From positions 5,563,144 to 5,627,143 of the forward strand of contig NC_054081.1 of NCBI RefSeq assembly GCF_017562075.2: a stretch of DNA of 64,000 nt, read 5' to 3'. Source of the stretch: Anopheles merus. Its lineage: Eukaryota > Arthropoda > Insecta > Diptera > Culicidae. Within the stretch, counting starts at the first letter, position 1. Every line of letters begins with the position of its first letter. A model generated the notes under the pieces. That model made no database searches and was not told the origin of the DNA. It saw nothing but the letters and a program-made list of their open reading frames with translations. Made by a program: the position numbers and the translations under genes. Below are positions 1 through 9,385 of the stretch, in pieces.

Positions 1-43
1 TCGGTACAGCGGCGAGAACGAGCGCCGTAAACATAAACTTCAT
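1..43 (-). CDS. 5' end of a secreted-protein gene (partial)
   Basis: Read on the minus strand from an ATG at 41-43, the edge of the window encodes MKFMFTALVLAAVP and stays open to base 1. A basic residue followed by a run of hydrophobic residues ending in small ones is a typical start of a secretory signal peptide. The upstream flank (44-130) is non-coding in appearance. Only 14 codons are visible, so the product cannot be named. The signal-peptide reading is an inference from composition. Confidence 0.45.
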   Translation of the reverse strand, partial: MKFMFTALVLAAVP

Positions 44-289
44 CCCGAACCCTTTCCCAGAGGCTGGCCGCGTGGTAATGTTTAACTGTTGCTTCAGGTC
101 GCATTCTTGATTTTTGATCGGTTTTATTTCTCAATTTCTTTTGCATTTGCAGCACGTGTGTAATTTTGTAGCTGCCTGCGCCGCACAGGGCCAGCGAAAC
201 GAACGAGACCCAATACTGCCAAAGGAAATCGGTACCTGTTTCGCACGTACTACAGGTACGGGTTTTAGGACGAACGTTATTCAACAAAC

Positions 290-641
290 TAGTGATGGGA
301 AAAATGAAGTTTTCCTCGGAATCGATTTTGGCTCGCTCCGAGGGTTTCTGGAATCAAATTGGAATTGGTTCCAAAATCGGATTTGGCTTCGAAATCGGAG
401 TCGTTTTAGGCATCTCCATAAGAAGAGACGTTTCGATCCTATTGATAGCCACAAAGCATCAACATTTAATACTATTCTGATTCCGGAATCGGCTCCGCAG
501 TCAACTCCGGAATCGGAATCGATTCCAGCATCGGAATCGGCTCCGGACGCGGAATCGGCTCCGGACTCGGAATCGGCTGCGAAATTGATTCCGAACATGG
601 AATCGGAATTAGGTAGGCCCGGTTCCGAGCTCCCAGCACTA
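290..641. mobile_element. hAT-like MITE with internal GATTCCGGAATC minisatellite
   Basis: The element begins TAGTGATGGGA (290-300) and ends TCCCAGCACTA (631-641); the ends are inverted copies with one mismatch in 11. The flanking 8-mers (282-289 CAACAAAC, 642-649 GACCAAAC) agree at 6 of 8 positions, a decayed target-site duplication. The interior, especially 478-600, is a degenerate 6/12-bp array of GATTCC/GGAATC units. The same ends and interior recur at 26111-26566. Open frames across it (for example Ser/Glu/Asp/Ala repeats) come from the repeat and are not taken as genes. Confidence 0.7.
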
Positions 642-814
642 GACCAAACGCGGGATTTAAGCTGTAACAAAAAGTCAGAATAATTCAAATAACGGATCTG
701 GGGTACAACAAACGGTCTCAGGGTAGAGGCAGGACAGGTACAAGGGCAGGACTTAAATATCTGAACCGAAGAAGGGTGTCGATTGGGTTTGAATGGGTTT
801 AAACAACGGTAATT

Positions 815-965
815 CGGGTTTGTCCCGAATAGACCGTGCCCCCATACACAGGACTGACTATCCTGCTATGGTAACAATAAGTCACTGAAAGCCAAGCTCA
901 CTTCACTAGTGGGTACAGGCAGGCCTTGACCGACAGCGGTTGTTGTGCCAAAGAAGAAGAAGCAT
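815..965 (+). mobile_element. 5'-truncated tRNA-derived SINE copy
   Basis: From the CCCGAATAGACCG segment to TTGTTGTGCCAAAGAAGAAGAAG this matches the 3' two thirds of the SINE at 51006-51199, with long identical stretches including ACTATCCTGCTATGGTAACA and GGCCTTGACCGACAGCGG. The tRNA-like head with box A is missing or too diverged to see. The short AAG-rich tail marks the 3' end and gives the plus orientation. Confidence 0.75.
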
Positions 966-1112
966 TCGTGTTTGAGGATGTTTTATTAAGTTATTCTATT
1001 CTGTTCTTTCCCTTTATGATATCGCCTATTGACGCTGGATGATAGGATGATGTGTATGGCCACATTAGCAACAAAACAAGCTCTGTAACGACAAAAGACA
1101 AAGGCCCACAGA

Positions 1113-2153
1113 ATGGAAGAAAGTTTAACTAACACTGTTAGGGATGAACCCGTCATCCGGCAGGATACCACGACGATGGAGACAGACTGTCCAAAAGATG
1201 AGCAGTGCCCGATAGTACCCGAGCCGGACAAGATCCCGACCGTGCCGGAAGTGGCGCAAAATCAATCCACACTCGAAGTCCCACCGGAAGCCGACCGAAG
1301 CGACGAACCGGACAAAGCAAACGGCACCCTCTCCAAGCGGCAGCGCAAAAAGCTGCTCAAGCTAGAGAACTGGGAGCAGCGGAAAAAGGAAAAGCGCCTG
1401 AAGGAGAAGGAAAAGATGAAGGCGAAGCGGCTGGAAGCGATCCAGCAGGGGCTGCCGGTGCGCACCGGGCCGAGCCGGAAGGAGCTGAAGCGGCGAAAGG
1501 TGAGCTACGCCGAGGCGACGATCGAGGTCGCCGTCGACCTGAGCTTCGACCAGCTGATGATCGACAAGGATGTGGCCAAGTGCGTGAAGCAGCTGCTGCG
1601 CATGTACACGCTGAACCGGCGCTCGGCCCGCCCGGTGCCGCTGCATTTCGTCGGGATCGAGCCGGGCGGTGCGGTCGAGCGGCATCTCGCCCGCAACGAT
1701 GGCTACCGGCACTGGGACGTGCGGTTCAGCAGCGAGCACTTTATGCAGCTGTTCAAGCCGTCCCGCATCGTCTACCTGACCAGCGAGTCGGAGCACGTGC
1801 TCGAGCGGCTCGAGGAGGGTTGCGTGTACGTGATCGGCGGGCTGGTCGATCACAACCAGCACAAGGGCCACTGCTACCAGCTGGCGCAGCAGCACGGCAT
1901 CCGGCATGCCCGGTTGCCGCTCGCCGAGCATCTGGTGATCAAGACGCGCACCATCCTCACGATCAACCAGGTGTTCGAGATACTGCTGAACGTGCACATG
2001 GGCAAGGAGTGGCAGCAGACGCTGCTGGACGTGCTGCCGGCCCGCAAGGGCGTCACGCCGAAAACGGTGCCGGTGGCCACGGAGCATGGTGCGAAAGCGC
2101 CGGAGAGTGGCAATGCGGAGGACTGCCAGGCAACCGCCGAGCAGAGCGGTTGA
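1113..2153 (+). CDS. TRMT10A: tRNA (guanine-9-N1)-methyltransferase, TRMT10A type
   Basis: This intronless 346-residue protein is predicted to methylate N1 of G9 in tRNA using S-adenosylmethionine. Residues 1-60 are acidic and low complexity. Residues about 70-125 are a highly basic Lys/Arg/Glu helix (KRQRKKLLKLENWEQRKKEK), as in Trm10 proteins. The SPOUT methyltransferase domain follows at about 130-320. It shows the family signatures YLTSESEHVL, the knot loop GGLVDHNQHKG with the conserved Asp, RLPLAEHLVIKTRTILTINQV and the terminal WQQTLLDVLPARKG. Family knowledge: the metazoan A type is nuclear/cytosolic and B/C types differ; the K..R motif after HLVIKTRTIL and the C-terminal LPxRKG favour A. 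The start at 1113 is the first in-frame ATG and gives a usual length (human about 339). No neighbour is functionally linked. Confidence 0.93.
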   Translation: MEESLTNTVRDEPVIRQDTTTMETDCPKDEQCPIVPEPDKIPTVPEVAQNQSTLEVPPEADRSDEPDKANGTLSKRQRKKLLKLENWEQRKKEKRLKEKEKMKAKRLEAIQQGLPVRTGPSRKELKRRKVSYAEATIEVAVDLSFDQLMIDKDVAKCVKQLLRMYTLNRRSARPVPLHFVGIEPGGAVERHLARNDGYRHWDVRFSSEHFMQLFKPSRIVYLTSESEHVLERLEEGCVYVIGGLVDHNQHKGHCYQLAQQHGIRHARLPLAEHLVIKTRTILTINQVFEILLNVHMGKEWQQTLLDVLPARKGVTPKTVPVATEHGAKAPESGNAEDCQATAEQSG

Positions 2154-2612
2154 ACAGTTTTGCTGGTTGAATTGTACAGAATCAGGTTTTTTCTTCTTAA
2201 TATTTTTAATAGCCTTTATAAGTCTCGGTACATTGCGTATCTGAGCGATGGAAAGTTAAAATAGTTTAAATTCTTTTAGCAGGATTATAAACAAATGTGT
2301 CCTTCTCTGACGTTGCAGTAAATGCCATGTTGGTTTTACTCACTTGCTAGTTTTACATTCGAAAGTAGTGCATTTAAATAAGCTTATTTCAACGCATTTC
2401 GCTCAATCGATAAAAAGCAATGGCAAATGGAGCCAGAAAAATGTGCAATAGAAAGGAAAAACACGTTAGCGAAAGATAGTTGATAGACATTTCACCAACG
2501 AATGGTGCTGTCCATGTAGCAATTGGTTTTTGGAGCGCATGCTGCATGTAACAGCTCCTTCCCAGCATAAATAATTTGTCATTAGAAAAACAAATTTTCA
2601 AGATCTACAATT
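2154..2612. other. Non-coding spacer after TRMT10A
   Basis: AT-rich sequence without a convincing gene. It includes the 3' UTR of the methyltransferase. I saw no clear AATAAA signal; AATATTTTTAATA near 2199 is the only suggestive stretch. Confidence 0.5.
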
Positions 2613-2682
2613 ACTTACTTATCCGGCGTTACAACCGCTTTGCGGCGTTGGCCTACCTCAGGAGTGTCCGAAACGCTTATTT
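2613..2682 (-). mobile_element. Fragment of a non-LTR retrotransposon 3' tail
   Basis: ACTTACTTATCCGGCG and CAGGAGTGTCCGAAAC match the tail of the longer copy at 50206-50420 with few differences. Only the last part of the element is present. Orientation is minus, as in the longer copy where the coding frame can be read. Confidence 0.65.
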
Positions 2683-2879
2683 CATTTAATGAAAATTTTC
2701 AGAGACAACAGACAACTGTGCTTTACACAAATATTCAAACTTTCAAGCCAATTGGATACCTTTTAATCGGTTTAGCCGGGTGCCTGGAATAGGATTAAGG
2801 GTTGCCGAGATTCCCGGTCCAAATCAGAGATAGTACAGCACAACAGCCGCCATAAACATAGTGTCTTGCCTTGCATAAT

Positions 2880-3360
2880 GTCAAATTTTTAATGTATGCA
2901 GACGAGATCAAAATGTAGTTTCCCGTAAATGAATCAGCAAACCTTCAGGCGACATTAGAATCGTTCAATGTGTGGTGTAATCGTAATGCGTTAAGTCTTT
3001 GCGTTGAAAACTGTGTCGTTTTCTCGTGCACGCATCTCTCTTATAAGGAATCTTATAAGGAACCATGTCATCGCTGGACAAGCCTTACAACGCAGTTCTG
3101 CAATAATCCTGATGATCCTGGTGTAATACTTGACGACAAGCTTTGTTGCACGCAACACTACGAAGGGATCAATAGATGGTCAAACTGAAGCCTAGGATCC
3201 ATTTTTAAAATTACGAGAGACGGTTCTTTCGAGCCAATAACGGCAATGTCCGGCGTAATGAACAGCATGTTTGAACCTTTCGACTTTCATGAGAATATCA
3301 ACATCATTTGTTTGTACGAATTTTATCAGTTCAATCAACGTTCAGTGGACTCATAATTGT
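2880..3360 (+). pseudogene. Decayed Jockey/CR1-like reverse transcriptase fragment
   Basis: In one plus frame, LMYADEIKM (2889-2915) resembles the catalytic YADD box and its conserved followers. After an in-frame stop the frame continues LQATLESFNVWCNRNALSLC, the region that follows the YADD box in non-LTR reverse transcriptases. Further on comes DPGVILDDKL, like the D.GV.LD.KL motif, and then a GINR..N.SLG.IF-like stretch. Stops and frame changes show the copy is dead. The clade is inferred from these motifs only. Confidence 0.7.
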
Positions 3361-4607
3361 ATGTATAAAAAATAAATTAATAAGATAAACAGTAGCACCA
3401 ACAGCAACGCACATCATAGAATAACATAAGGAATCGAACGTTGCGTCAGTTTAGAGACTGATTTGAAAATAGAAAAAAAAAATGCTATGAAAAAGCGCCA
3501 AAGTGAAGCAAATTAGTGTTTAAATGTTGAATTTCAATTAGTAGTTTATTTTTACTGTAATCATCACACATGAGCAAGTAGGGCGCGGGCGCAGCCGGTC
3601 GAGCCACCCTCACAAGAAGAGATTATGGCATAATGTTAGTAAAGTAATTGTGTGTGTGTGTGTGTATTGCACATGAACAGGCCGAGAGGCTTCAAGAGAG
3701 AGAGAGCGAGAGAGGCGCAGGGATAATCACATTAGTGTCCGGAAGATGGCAGACGTGCCTTTATCGGTGCCAATTCGCATCCTTGCCATGCTTCTTCCCT
3801 AAACTGGCCCGACAATTTTCACTAGCTTTTCGATTGCATGTTCTCTCTCTCTCTCTCTTTCTTTTTTTCTTTCTCTCTCTCGCCTCCTTTTCGCCCAGTG
3901 GCGCTTTCTTACGCTAAGGTAGCTAAAGACGCTTATCTTACTAAAGCTAAGGAAGAGGGATGGCTGGAGTTGTGTATAAACACATTACCCGCTAAGCAGA
4001 GGAGTTTGTGTCCGTGTCCGTGTCCGTGTGTGTGTGTGTGTGTGGCGCTTTCGCGCTCCATACTCTTTGGCAATCGTTTGCACCTCACCGACCTGTGGTG
4101 GGTCACATTTCAAAGACTAGATAATTGAATGATCTTAATAATATAGTTAATGAGGGCCAGGCCTACCAGGTGGCCGAATTAGTCGTACCGGGGCTGGGAA
4201 GCATATTGCAGCGAGATTAGAAACGGCCGCGTGATAAAAGCCTTTAAGGAGGGAAATTTTGTTTACAACCGGTCCGAAATCTCATTCGAGAAGAGGGGGG
4301 GCGTTGTGCTGTTCATAAACGTTTGTGCGCGCGTTTTGAATTTTGGCGAATTTAAATTGCTTCTAGCTCTTCGAGAGAGAGAGAGAGAGAAAGAGAGAGG
4401 CAATAAAATGGGCCTCCTTTTGAACTTTCCGTCCCCTTTAACAGCATCAACCTGTAGCCCTGTGGCCGTGTTAAGCAGTTTCTTTAAGGGGTTTTTTTTC
4501 TCTTCTAACCGCTACTCTAGTGAAGTTATGGCTTAAACATTTATAATGAGAAGGTGGTGGTTTTTGGGGGGGGGGGGGGGGGGGGGGCAGGCTCGTACTT
4601 CTGCGCT
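3361..4607. other. Non-coding spacer rich in simple repeats
   Basis: No gene is supported. Simple repeats include (TG)n near 3650, (CT)n at 3841-3880, (TGTCCG)n then (TG)n at 4013-4044, (GA)n at 4375-4400 and a 22-base G run at 4566-4587. The part nearest 4607 is probably the 3' UTR of the minus-strand gene that ends at 4608. Confidence 0.55.
4566..4587. repeat. 22-base poly-G tract
   Basis: Uninterrupted G run just downstream (minus strand) of the stop codon at 4608. It would be a C run in the transcript of that gene. Confidence 0.9.
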
Positions 4608-4745
4608 TCAGTTTAATGCCGTCTCGGCACCGCCGCCGGTCCCATCGGTACCCTTCCAGGAGGAGACGGGTATGTGCGGTGCCGGCAGACAGTTGCGCAG
4701 CATCTGCAGCAGCTGTATGGTGTCGAACAGTGCTGAAAAAAGGAA

Positions 4746-4788
<43 letters not shown>

Positions 4789-6599
4789 AGAAACAAGACA
4801 AGCGTTAGCTGCCGTTTCGGTTCGATTGCGTGCTACTTCTTACTTTTCTGCAAGCTTTCCGACTGCTTGCCGTACGGTTTGCACATGCTCGGCCGGATGA
4901 ACGTCTTCATCTTGGCGATGTTGCGCATCAGCTCGCTGAACGCGCGTATGATCTTGTCCTGGCTGATGGCGGCACCGTCGCCGGCGCCCCGGTCCTGGTT
5001 CCAGGCGCCGCTGTGCAGCGCGAGCAGCTCGCTGCTGGCCGCCGACACGCACTCGTGCGGATCGACGGCACCGCGCATGTAGTCGGACAGCTTGTGCCCG
5101 GTGTCCATGTTGACCGTCTGCAGCGGTGGCTGGCTCAGGTGAGCTTGCATGGCCAGCTGCTGCTGTTGCTGTTGCTGCTGCTGCTGCTGCTGCTGCGGTT
5201 GGCTCATCATCGGCGGCATCAGTGGTCCCACCATGGTTGGTGGCGGGGCGTGTTGCTGCTGCTGCTGCTGCTGCTGGGAGGATACCACCGATGGTGGTAG
5301 TTGCGACGGTGGCTGTTGCGCTTGTTGCTGCTGCGAGGGATGATGTAGATGGTGATGCGGCACCGCCGACGACTGAAGGGCCTGTGTTTGGTGCTGGTGC
5401 AGCAGTGTCGCTGCCTGTTGTTGCTGCTGCTGTTGCTGCTGCTGCTGCTTGCTCATAACGGACGCACCGTGCACGCCCGTGCCGACCACGTGCGACGGAG
5501 CCACGTGGCCCGCCTCGAAATGCTTCTGTTTGTCCTGGAGATGCTGCAGCATCCGCTGCTTGTCGAACGCGGACAGATTGCTGAACCCGTCGAACGGTGG
5601 CGGAGCTTTCGGCTGTACGATGGCACGACTCTGCTGCTGCTGCTGCTGCTGCTGCTGAAACAGTGCGGCGCTCATGTGCGGCTGCTGGTGCTGGGGCGAT
5701 GCGGTCGCCTTGGCGTGCTTCGCCGCCTGCCCGAGCAGCGCCTTGGCCGGATCGCGCTCGCCCACTCCCAACTCGAACAGACCGGCACTCTGCTGGCCGA
5801 GCTGCTGCTGCAGATGCGTCAAATACTCCGCCGAGCTCAGGTGCCCGGGTGCTGGCGGCGGTGGCGGCGGCGGCGGTAGCGTTGGCTGTGGTGCTACTCC
5901 ACCCCCTCCTCCTCCTCCTCCTGCTCCTCCCCCACCGCCGGCTCCTGCACCGCTCGAGCTGGCAGTGGCGCCGCTGGTGGCGCCGAACGCGGTCGGATCG
6001 ATGTACGACCCGACGCCCAGCTGGCCCTTGTAGTAGCGGCAGGCCGGGCTCGGGCAGGACTGGACCACCTCCACGATGAACTCCTTCTCCATCCCGAAGC
6101 AGTCGCGCCCGATCGTGTACGAGTCCATCACGGCCCGGACCGTCGCCTCGATGCTCAGGTGCAGCCCGTGCGGCCCGGACATGTGCTTCAGCATGACCGC
6201 GTTCGCGAAGTGCTCGTACGGCAGCACGATCTTGCCGGACTCGCGCAGCACCAGCCGGCCCTGGTTGTCCAGCGCGACGCGGCTCGCCAGCGCCTGCAGG
6301 TAGGCCGCGCTGGGCAGCACCGGCGTGTCCTTCAGCTCGGCAAAGCACTGCAGCAGCTCGACCGACGGGTTCCAGCCCTTGTTCTGCAGGTAGAGCTGGA
6401 GCAGCATGTACAGCTTCTCCGTCACGTACCCGGCTCCCTGCTGGTCCGGAAGGTGTACACTGCCACCACCGCCGCCGCCGCCACCAACACCACCCCCACC
6501 GGCACTGCTGCCCGGAGCTCCACCATTCACGATGCCACCCCCAGGCAGTGGGGCGTGTGATTTTCCAATAGGAATTTTAAGCGCTTCTGAGAAATCCAT
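4608..6599 (-). CDS. Gln/Gly-rich protein with conserved-looking termini, function unrecognised
   Basis: Two exons, 6599-4844 and 4732-4608, encode 626 residues. The large exon could read through to TAG at 4833, but AAAA|GTAAGA at 4844/4843 is a good donor. A pyrimidine tract and TTTCAG lead into 4732, and the join keeps frame (...SLQK-T-LFDTIQLLQMLRNCLP...). The N-terminus is Gly-rich. Residues about 50-200 are complex and globular (YVTEKLYMLLQLYLQNKGWN, YEHFANAVMLKHMSGPHGLH, and a C..C.Y motif in CPSPACRYY). The middle is poly-Gly, Pro-rich and repeated poly-Gln coded mainly by CAG. The last about 90 residues are again complex (MRNIAKMKTFIRPSMCKPYG). This layout suits a nuclear cofactor, but that is a guess and I do not recognise the family. 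The 111-bp intron is mostly (GA)n. A 3' splice site at 6641-6644 suggests a 5' UTR intron. Confidence 0.85.
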
Positions 6600-6659
6600 T
6601 CGCGTGCCGGTTGCTAGTTGGCCAGTACAGTGCGAGGCAAGCTGAAATGAAACACAGTT

Positions 6660-7387
6660 GGAATTACAACCACACGCTACGAAGCAGAAAAAAATATACG
6701 CCCTTTTCCTGTGTTTAAATTACCTCAAACGACCAGCGACATGGTTGCCAAAAGCACGGTTGAGATTGTTTCGGAAGCCAGGGTAATCTTTCTGGCAGTG
6801 AAAAGCAGTTGTTTTCCCTTTTATCCCACCATCGAGTCAGAGCTGAGAAAATGCAGGCTGGTGCCGTTTTTTCCCCCCTCTCGGTCGCTGAGTCGATGCT
6901 TTTCCTCGAAATTCCTGCACACGGAAAAAAGACCACCCAGCAGCAGCGCACCCGTGCCCACCTAAACAAACAGAAAATATTTTCCAAGCCCGGGAGCGCA
7001 AACGGGACAGGGCAGACGGCAGAGCGAGACCGCCGATTTTGACAACACACAAGGCAAAGGTTTATACATACGCGGAGGCCAGTTCCCAGGTAGCGAAGTT
7101 CATGTTGTGTTTTTTCCACAATGTTTCTGCAATAATGATCCATCGATGGCATTTTCTTCTATTTCTCTCCGCTGCTGGCTCGTAGCACAATCGGGGTGCT
7201 AAATTTATACCAACAACAGTACACATGTTCTTTTAAAAGGCTCATTTATGTGTAGGTTCGGGCTATTTTTTTTAAATTAAACATCGTTAATGCTTTTTAA
7301 GTGTTTTCGTTGGCAACTATTTTCAGGACTTGCAAGACTGTACATGACGGTAAACGACTGGAGCAAAAAATGGCAACTCCAAAAAAA
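6660..7387. other. 5' flank of the Gln-rich gene
   Basis: No coding region is supported. The stretch probably holds the 5' UTR intron, upstream exon and promoter of the minus-strand gene, given the splice acceptor just upstream of its ATG (6641-6644). I could not place a transcription start. Confidence 0.4.
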
Positions 7388-8330
7388 TGGTGGCGCCATC
7401 TGTTGTAAGATTTTGTAGAGTCACCTCAACGATTTGAAAGCTTTCATATTCTCTTTGTACTGGTGCAGAGCTTCTAATTGAAATTAAGCATCGCTATAGC
7501 TTCCAAATTAGCCTAAACAATCGTATCGCCGTTCTAGTTCGAGCGATGCATAACTTCAATGAGAAATCATACAACAGTATAGAGTCAATGAGAAAACTCT
7601 CCAAGCGAGGAATCTCCATTGTGTCACTAATCACCAACAGATGGCGCCACCAGTTTTTTTTTTGCTATTTTTAGAATGCATCAGTCGTTTGCTGTCTGCT
7701 AAACGAAGTTTTTTTATATTTCGTTTAGGTTGAGAGCTTGAGTCGTTTATAAACCGTTTAGTGATTGTTTAGTGGATTTATGGCTCTTGGGTAGTGGCAA
7801 TCACTCTTTCGGGCGAGCATTTGTTTTTTGAAAATATATGCAATTTGACACCTACTGCGAGTGAAAGTTTGAAAACGCATGCGTCAGAATCAAACAATTT
7901 TGTTTTTTTCGACATCAATCATTTTTGACATCAAGGAAACAAAACATCAAAATGGAATAAATGATTTCCCCCTAAAAATGGTAATCAAATCTAAACCTTA
8001 AGTTATCAAACCTAAATTACGTTTAATGGTCAGTTAATGGAGTTGTGGCTCCCCAAGTGCCACAAATCCACTAAACGACCACTAAACGGCTTCTAAACGA
8101 CTCAAGTTATCTACCTAAACGGAATATAAAAGACTTCGTTTAGCAGACGGCAAACGACTCATGCATTCTAAAAATAGCGAAAAAGCTGGTGGCGCTCTCT
8201 GTTGGTGGGATACCCCAACCAGTTGAGCTTCATCGCTTGGAGGAGAGCTTTCTCATTTCCTCTGTACTGTTGTATGGTTTCGCATTGTAGTTATGCATCG
8301 CTAGAACTAGAACGGCGATACAATTGTTTA
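7388..8330. repeat. Nested inverted-repeat (fold-back) cluster
   Basis: GGTGGCGCCATCTGTTG at 7388 recurs inverted at about 7636, and the tract between the two is itself partly palindromic. A larger inverted pair, about 7520-7810 against 8040-8330, contains reverse-complementary runs such as ATCGCCGTTCTAGTT, GATGCATAACT, ACCAACAGA and CAAACGACTCATGCATTCTAAAAATAGC. The centre, about 7811-8040, is unique and AT-rich. The rightward arm is part of a module also present at 50518-51287. No transposase is visible, so this looks like a non-autonomous fold-back element or back-to-back copies. Confidence 0.8.
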
Positions 8331-8637
8331 AATACTAAACTCCAATGGAAACCACCAGCACTGAAACAAGTGAGATTTGAGTAATGGTCGTTGGTGTTGA
8401 TACCCACGTATTTGACCACACGACCATTCATATAGATTTTTGCTCGGAAAGTTAGAAGGCTATATAGGTCATGATAAGATGAAACTTGCCGAAACACATT
8501 GCAAGAAAAGGATAGCAATATAATAATCAGTTTTAATACGCCATCTATAGATCAAACCAATGAAGCTGTGGAGCTTTCATTTTTTTTCTATGGATATTCA
8601 ATTTTCCAGTCGTTTAAGCTTAACCTGTGGCGCTTGG
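8054..8637 (+). repeat. Copy of a ~580-bp dispersed module
   Basis: From CAAGTGCCACAAATCCACTAA to CTTAACCTGTGGCGCTTGGG this matches 50518-51287 along almost its whole length once the SINE inserted in the second copy is removed. Shared landmarks include CTCTGTACTGTTGTATGGTT, AGTTATGCATCGCTAGAACT and TTTTTGCTCGGAA. No open frame is shared by both copies, so it is read as a non-coding repeat. Confidence 0.8.
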
Positions 8638-8639
8638 GT

Positions 8640-9385
8640 CTTGGTATATCGGAACGATCTTTCGATAAACGGGCCTAAATCAGTTAGGCCTCAAATACAC
8701 AAAGCGCTCGCGCTCGGTGAAGCATCTTAGTTTTTAATTCCAAATATATTGTTCTCGAAAAAATGACAAAAATCAGAATGCATTTTTCAAAAGGATTTCG
8801 CCTTTTTTCGTAGACGTGAATGTGCGTAGACCAGTTGAGTCGGTCGGTACAATACCGGTATATTAGAATTTTGTTTTTCGGGTCTCTGAGCCTGTATAGA
8901 ACATGTATTAACCTTGGCAGTACCTCCCGTGCACACCGCTCAACTGGCCGAGTGGTCGAACAAATGACAGCAAAACGTGCAATTGTGTCATCGTCGCGTG
9001 AAGGAAGTACGAACCCTGTTTTCTGTCCCGCTCTATCTTACTCCACGTGCGGCTGCATTGTTGCTCCTTCTCTATCACTCCCCTTGGTTGCCGCGCCTAC
9101 CTAGCTGGTGCACAACGCCGCATCCACCTGGTGTGTGCGTCAAAAATAAACGAAATACCAACACACGCACACATACACGTGTACGTCAGTCCGTCTGGCA
9201 TGGTCGCATGGTAAATCTACGATAGTGCTTTCTGGGAACGAGAAAGAGCAAAAAAAAAGGGAAGGCTGCCACATATATAAATATCGGCATCCGGCGGAAA
9301 GCAGGAAGAAAGGCAACCGAAACGGTAAATTAAAGTTCTGCTGCCACTGCATCACCTCCATAGAAAAAAAAAATATAACAGAACA
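8640..9385 (+). other. Upstream region of lysyl-tRNA synthetase
   Basis: Non-coding stretch between the repeat cluster and the LysRS start codon. It contains purine-rich and CA-rich patches (near 9160). TATATAAATAT at about 9273-9283 could be a TATA-like element, but the spacing to the transcript start is unknown. No other gene is seen. Confidence 0.35.

Noticed and set aside
5149..5343. Poly-Cys plus-strand frame
   Set aside because: It is the reverse complement reading of CAG-coded poly-Gln in the minus-strand exon.
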